19,590 bases of DNA from Xanthobacteraceae bacterium (GTDB lineage Bacteria; Pseudomonadota; Alphaproteobacteria; Rhizobiales; Xanthobacteraceae): positions 1 to 19,590 of the forward strand of contig JASHRR010000640.1 in assembly GCA_030037185.1 (NCBI GenBank), in the 5' to 3' direction. The position numbers and the translations under genes are program-made. The notes under the pieces were generated by a model. It had not been told where the DNA came from. It made no database searches and saw only the letters and a program-made list of their open reading frames with translations. This document shows positions 15,782 to 19,590 of the stretch, one piece after another (within the stretch, counting starts at the first letter, position 1; each line of letters begins with the position of its first letter).

Positions 15782-15814
15782 CGGCTGCGGCGGTCGTTCA
15801 GGCGCCTGTGGCGT

Positions 15815-15846
15815 GGCCCGGGTTGAGCGTCAGCGAAACCCGGGCC
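15815..15846. terminator. Perfect 10-bp hairpin after the molybdenum hydroxylase
   Basis: GGCCCGGGTT at 15815-15824 pairs with AACCCGGGCC at 15837-15846 around a 12-nt loop. It lies 34 bp after the large-subunit stop. There is no T-run, so it is either a factor-assisted terminator or one of the dispersed GC-rich palindromes common in this bacterial group. Confidence 0.5.
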
Positions 15847-15994
15847 GGCCATGCGCAAGACAAAGCGATCCTTGGATTTCGCTGCGGTCGAGCCGGGTGT
15901 TATCGAGCAGGCCAAAGGCCAATCGGACCATGACGGCAAAGATCACGCGACCTGAAACGAAATCCGCACGAGTTCGAGCTTTTGACCGTCGTCG

Positions 15995-17431
15995 ATGAAT
16001 AGTACGTCCGCAGACGCCTCGGCGCGCCTCGTGTTCGATTTGACGACCGCGGCACTATGGTCGGGACCGCCGGTCGGCATCGTGAGGGTGGAAGGTGAAT
16101 TCGGCCGCTGGGCGCTGGCACACCTGGATGACATCGTGCCGGCGTTCTTCGACCCCGAAATGCGGTGCTTTCGGCGTCTCAGCCCCGCAATGGCCGAGAG
16201 CCTGATCGCGCAGGATGCTGTGCTCGATACGCCGTCATTCGTCAGTCCGGCGCGCACGGGAAGGCGCAAGTCCGATCGCATCCCCACCGCGATCCGGCCG
16301 TTCGCCCCGTGGATTCTGCAATTTCGCCGCACGGTCCTTCAGGTGCTGGAGCGGATCCGGCTCGAAACCGCCAATGCGCGGATGGCGTCGTTCGCCGACA
16401 GCGCGCAGCGGGCGATCATGAACGAGAAGTACCGCGCCATGATGGTGAAGGCCGACGGTTCACGCCGGGCCTGTCTGCCGATCGGCAGCGTGCTCGGCCC
16501 GCCCCTCGGTCTCACCGCACGCGACACCCTGGTGTGCGCGGGAGCCGGCTGGGCCCACAACGACATTGCGGCAATTGTGGAGCGCAAGCGCAAGTTTGGA
16601 TTCCGCTTCGTGATGCTGTGCTTCGACATCATCCCGGTGATGTTTCCGCACTACTACAAGCCAGCCGACGTGCAAGCGCATCGCGACTATTGCCAGCGTG
16701 CATTTCCCGCCGCCGACCTCGTGATTTTCAGCTCCCGCACGATAGAGGCGGATGTGCGGGCTTATTGCCGTGCTGGCGGGCTGGCGCTGGGTGCAACCGC
16801 GGTGTGTCCGCTGGGGGCCGACACCCGCATGTGCGGCGCCGTGACGCCGCCGCCTGCCGGTCTCGAGCGCGGACGCTACGCCCTATTGGTCTCCACCATC
16901 GAGCCGCGCAAGGGCCACCGCCTGATCTACGATGCGTGGGTCAAGCTCATCGAAGCCGGGATTCCGCAGCGCTCGCGCTTCAAGCTCGTTTTCGCCGGAC
17001 GCAAGGGCTGGATGGTCGACGATCTGATGCGGGATTTGCGCCGCGATCGGCGCATCGCGGGCACCATCGAAATCTTCACTAGCGCCGACGATGCGATCGT
17101 CGCGAGGCTCTACCGCGACGCCGCATTCTGTCTCTATCCGTCACGCTATGAAGGATACGGCCTGCCGGTGGTCGAAGCGTTCCGACATGGTAAGGCCGTT
17201 CTCGCCTCGACAGGGGGCGCGGTGCCGGAACTGGTCGAGGGCTTCTCGCCATGCCTTGATCCGACCGATGTTGACGCCTGGCGGCAGATGTTGGCGACCT
17301 GGATCGAGGATCCGGCGTCGCGCGCCGTCTACGAGACGCGCATCCGCACTGCGTTCCGTCATCCGGACTGGGATGAATGCGCGGAGGCCTTCTTCCGGCT
17401 GGTGCGCGGCGAGCCAGCGGCCGATCGGTAA
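15995..17431 (+). CDS. Glycosyltransferase family 4 (GT-B fold)
   Basis: Predicted 478 aa. The N-terminus LVFDLTTAALWSGPPVGIVR is typical of a GT4 subgroup in rhizobia and relatives. The C-terminal GT-B half shows LLVSTIEPRKGHRLI (nucleotide-sugar side), LVFAGRKGW, and YPSRYEGYGLPVVEAF, with the E-x7-E pair at E386 and E394 that binds the donor sugar. It should transfer a sugar to a lipid or polysaccharide precursor on the cytoplasmic face; the sugar and acceptor are unknown. The ATG at 15995 lacks a good Shine-Dalgarno but directly precedes the conserved start. The gene stands alone, with no polysaccharide cluster in view. The GT39-like gene on the other strand is the nearest related function. 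Confidence 0.9.
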   Translation: MNSTSADASARLVFDLTTAALWSGPPVGIVRVEGEFGRWALAHLDDIVPAFFDPEMRCFRRLSPAMAESLIAQDAVLDTPSFVSPARTGRRKSDRIPTAIRPFAPWILQFRRTVLQVLERIRLETANARMASFADSAQRAIMNEKYRAMMVKADGSRRACLPIGSVLGPPLGLTARDTLVCAGAGWAHNDIAAIVERKRKFGFRFVMLCFDIIPVMFPHYYKPADVQAHRDYCQRAFPAADLVIFSSRTIEADVRAYCRAGGLALGATAVCPLGADTRMCGAVTPPPAGLERGRYALLVSTIEPRKGHRLIYDAWVKLIEAGIPQRSRFKLVFAGRKGWMVDDLMRDLRRDRRIAGTIEIFTSADDAIVARLYRDAAFCLYPSRYEGYGLPVVEAFRHGKAVLASTGGAVPELVEGFSPCLDPTDVDAWRQMLATWIEDPASRAVYETRIRTAFRHPDWDECAEAFFRLVRGEPAADR

Positions 17432-17696
17432 CGCACCGTCCATGAGCCCGCAATGTTGCGATCCGTAATGTTAAGAGACCTGAAGCGCGTTCGCCCTGCG
17501 CATCCGCAAGATGGGCAAAGCCGGCGGGTCGGGCCTTCGGCCAGTCCGATGACAGGCTTCTCCCGCGCCGCGCTCTCCCGCTTGCAGGCGACGATACCAA
17601 CAAGGCGGGCACGACGCGCAACAGCTTTCGTCCACCCGGCGGCGGCGTCAAATACGCCGACGCGGAGCCCTCAGGTCGCGCAACAGGAGCGAGGTC
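17432..17696. other. Non-coding stretch before the CBS remnant
   Basis: No supported gene. A frame opening near 17453 runs into the CBS remnant but its first part is Arg/Pro-rich and resembles nothing known. No clear terminator for the upstream glycosyltransferase was seen. Confidence 0.4.
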
Positions 17697-17843
17697 ATGA
17701 GCATTCAAAGTATTCCGGATCGCAACGGCGGCGGGTGGTCACGATCGGCGCGACCGAGACGGTCAAAACCGCGGCCGATCGGATGCGAGCGCGCGGCATC
17801 GTCGCGCAGCGGTGACCGATCGCCGGTCGTCGGCGCCATGCAG
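17697..17843 (+). pseudogene. Remnant of a CBS-domain protein gene, frameshifted and truncated
   Basis: A good start is kept: AGGAG at 17685-17689, 7 nt before ATG at 17697, opening MSIQSIPDRNGGG. The recognisable CBS-domain start, VVTIGATETVKTAADRMRAR, then appears in a different frame (from 17735), so at least one base has been lost near 17725-17735. That frame stops at 17815. The expected continuation appears as VTDRR in a third frame (from 17812) and PVVGA in the first frame again (from 17823). After about 17843 nothing resembles a CBS domain. Intact relatives of about 140 aa carry two CBS motifs and bind adenosyl compounds. This copy cannot make such a protein. Confidence 0.72.
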
Positions 17844-18039
17844 CACGCTAGCAGCGCGTGCCGCGCCGGTGAGCGCTTCATCCAGCCATGGCCGGGCTAA
17901 GCCCGCCCGTCCGCGTCTCTTGCCAACTTGCGGTAGGGGCTGGGTCAGCCGGGGGTTGGCAACAAAGCCGTGGATGCACGACATGGCGCGGCGCGCGACG
18001 GGCCATTCGCGCAGTCAGGCGCAGATGTGAAGCGTCGGC
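17844..18039. other. Palindrome-bearing region downstream of two converging genes
   Basis: CGGGC-taa-GCCCG lies at 17893-17905. An 8-bp outer inverted repeat (TTGCCAAC at 17920-17927 with GTTGGCAA at 17955-17962) encloses an inner hairpin GGCTG-ggt-CAGCC at 17938-17950. The region lies beyond the CBS remnant and the 3' end of the GT39 gene, so it may terminate one or both transcripts. No gene is supported. Confidence 0.45.
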
Positions 18040-19590
18040 TCAACCAATCCGGCACGGCGCCAGCCGCCCGATCGGGCCGCGCGGCTCTTCGAGCGTGAAA
18101 GCCGCAAATCCGCGCGGCACCGGGTCGTCCGGAACGAATACGCCGAGCGGCGTGACCTTGGCGTAGAATTGCTCCAATCGATCGGCGTCCTGACACTGGC
18201 TTACGAACAGCACCGGCTGCGGTGCGGCCGCCGTCAGCGGTCGGGTCAGATCGAAACCGGGCAGGTCTTCGGTGGTCGGCCACGCCACGATCTGCTCAGG
18301 CTGAGCGCGCCAGTAATAGAGCAGGGAAGCGACTTCGGCCCGGGTGTCGCTCGCAATGACCAGAATGCGGAGCTTGCGGGCAAGTTGCCCGACAGTGCGG
18401 CCATAGGCGTTCCAGCCGAGCGTGCGATAATACGGGTTGGGCTTCGCGAGAAACGGCAGGCGGATGCGGGTCGCGCACGCATCGGCGCCGATCAACGCGA
18501 TCTGCGCCGCGATCCCCAGCGCGAGGCTGCCATACAACAGCAGGGACAAATTCCGGCGCGTCAGGATCGCAGCTGCGAGGACCGCTAGCGGCACGAAGGC
18601 GGCGGCGGCCCAGTTCGCATAGGCATGGACCAGGCTCGCCGTCACCACGACGACGGCGAGCGGCGGCAGCCCAAATGCCAGCAGGATGCGATCGGCCGGC
18701 AATAGTCGGTAGCGGTCGCTTTTGGCGCTGGCCTCGCCTCTGCCCGCTTGCCGGGAGAGGTCGGAATTCTCCCGGCAAGCGGGCAGAGCCAGCACGGCCT
18801 TGCTGACCGACGGGCCATTGCTCTCTCCCGCAAAGCGGGCGGCAAAAAGAACTGCCCTGCCATATGCGACAACCCCGCGACCCGATAGCGCGATCGCCAC
18901 GCCGAACACCGCCGGTCCAAACACCGCAAACTGCGCCGCCAAGAATTCGAGCGGACGCATCACGCTGAGCGCGACCGGCTCGCCGATGACGTTACCGCCG
19001 GCATAGCGGAATGCGACAAAACCATTGGCCGCATTCCACAGAATATTCGGCGAGGCCACGATGACCGCCGACATCAGCGCGAGCCGGAGCTCGGCACTCG
19101 CCAGCAGCACACGCGCCTGCTTCTCAAATGCCGCCGCCAGAACGAGGGCCGGCAGGAAGTAGAGCATGGCGTATTTGCCTAGCAGTCCCGCTCCCATGGC
19201 GAGGCCGAGCACGACCGCCCAGCGCCAGTCTGCCTTTTTGAGCAGGCGCACATAGGCAAGCAGTGCCAGGGCCCAAAACAGCACGAGCGGCAGGTCGGTC
19301 GACACGATGCGTGCGGCGAACACCGAACCCGTCCCGAATGCAGCCAGCATTGCGGCCCAGAATGCCGTGCGCACGTCGTAGAGTGTGCGACCGATCGCGT
19401 AAGCGAGCAGACTGATTATCAGGCTCATGAGCGGCGCCGGGGCGCGGATGCATGCTTCCGACTGGCCGCAGAGATGCTCGGCCGCCGCGATGAGCCAGGC
19501 CAACAACGGCGGCTTGGAGAAATACCCCAATGCCAGCTCATGCGACCAGGACCAGTACTGCGCTTCGTCGAAGAACAGATCGACCGTAGA
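18040..19590 (-). CDS. Glycosyltransferase family 39 / ArnT-like membrane protein, N-terminus beyond window
   Basis: An open minus-strand frame enters at the window edge and ends at TGA 18042-18040, so 516 codons are visible and the N-terminus is missing. The first visible residues include LFFDEAQYWSWSHELALGYF followed by SKPPLLAW. This is the GT39/PMT-type first periplasmic loop, whose Asp-Glu pair (FFDEAQYW) is catalytic in the family. Many hydrophobic helices follow, then a soluble C-terminal domain (RILVIASDTRAEVASLLYYW ...). Such enzymes move a sugar from a polyprenyl-phosphate donor to lipid A, protein or glycan in the periplasm. A Ser/Arg-rich stretch at visible residues about 253-292 has no hydrophobic character and contains a palindromic DNA insertion. 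A TTG at 19530 is not the start, since the conserved motif lies upstream of it. Confidence 0.9.
   Translation of the reverse strand, partial: STVDLFFDEAQYWSWSHELALGYFSKPPLLAWLIAAAEHLCGQSEACIRAPAPLMSLIISLLAYAIGRTLYDVRTAFWAAMLAAFGTGSVFAARIVSTDLPLVLFWALALLAYVRLLKKADWRWAVVLGLAMGAGLLGKYAMLYFLPALVLAAAFEKQARVLLASAELRLALMSAVIVASPNILWNAANGFVAFRYAGGNVIGEPVALSVMRPLEFLAAQFAVFGPAVFGVAIALSGRGVVAYGRAVLFAARFAGESNGPSVSKAVLALPACRENSDLSRQAGRGEASAKSDRYRLLPADRILLAFGLPPLAVVVVTASLVHAYANWAAAAFVPLAVLAAAILTRRNLSLLLYGSLALGIAAQIALIGADACATRIRLPFLAKPNPYYRTLGWNAYGRTVGQLARKLRILVIASDTRAEVASLLYYWRAQPEQIVAWPTTEDLPGFDLTRPLTAAAPQPVLFVSQCQDADRLEQFYAKVTPLGVFVPDDPVPRGFAAFTLEEPRGPIGRLAPCRIG
18738..18788. repeat. Palindromic element (21-bp perfect stem) inside the GT39 coding frame
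   Basis: Bases 18738-18758 are an exact inverted copy of 18768-18788, around a 9-nt loop (ggtcggaat). The core arms contain GCCCGCTTGCCGGGAG and its complement. The element is read through in frame by the GT39 gene, coding LPACRENSDLSRQAGR. A second, shorter stem, CCCGC-aaa-GCGGG, lies at 18827-18839. Together they look like a GC-rich palindromic repeat of about 110 bp inserted between two membrane helices. Confidence 0.85.

Noticed and set aside
16165..17082. 305-codon plus-strand frame
   Set aside because: Out-of-frame shadow of the GT4 glycosyltransferase, which carries the E-x7-E motif and family N-terminus in the chosen frame.
19528..19530. TTG at 19530 as the GT39 start
   Set aside because: The conserved FFDEAQYW motif lies upstream in the same open frame, so the true start is beyond the window.

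Overview
The window looks like chromosomal DNA of a high-GC alphaproteobacterium. The protein types (H-NS/MvaT-like protein, GldA/GldG-type ABC operon with a DUF4340 protein, two-subunit molybdenum hydroxylase) and the many GC-rich palindromes in intergenic DNA suggest the Bradyrhizobium/Rhodopseudomonas/Afipia group. This placement is inference from gene content and style only. No tRNA, rRNA, CRISPR array, transposase or phage gene was seen.

Left part (1-4151): a secreted alpha/beta-hydrolase-domain protein (minus strand, C-terminus beyond the edge) is preceded by an unusual leader of three tandem 14-bp repeats. Each repeat is an ATG followed at once by a perfect Shine-Dalgarno, giving a chain of three 5-codon minicistrons linked by ATGA stop/start overlaps. 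After a gene-poor stretch there is a divergent pair: a carboxymuconolactone-decarboxylase/AhpD-like protein (minus) and a LigI-like amidohydrolase (plus), which suggests ring-cleavage or lactone catabolism.

Middle (4152-7059): about 2.9 kb with one confident gene, an H-NS family nucleoid protein (minus). The rest is non-coding or decayed. Between 6000 and 6800 it is very rich in perfect inverted repeats and holds a diverged tandem duplication of about 120 bp. Changes between the two copies keep predicted stems paired, including one G:C to C:G swap.

Operon (7060-11813, plus): ABC ATPase, ABC-2 permease, a large Gldg-type auxiliary protein and a DUF4340 protein, spaced 1 to 19 bp apart. They probably form one membrane machine of unknown substrate. 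A long hairpin follows and separates the operon from a convergent alpha/beta-hydrolase (minus).

Right part (12805-19590): a two-gene molybdenum hydroxylase ([2Fe-2S] subunit plus Tat-exported molybdopterin subunit, no FAD subunit), a GT4 glycosyltransferase, the remains of a CBS-domain gene, and a GT39/ArnT-like membrane glycosyltransferase (minus, N-terminus beyond the edge). The last gene carries an in-frame palindromic element with a 21-bp perfect stem.
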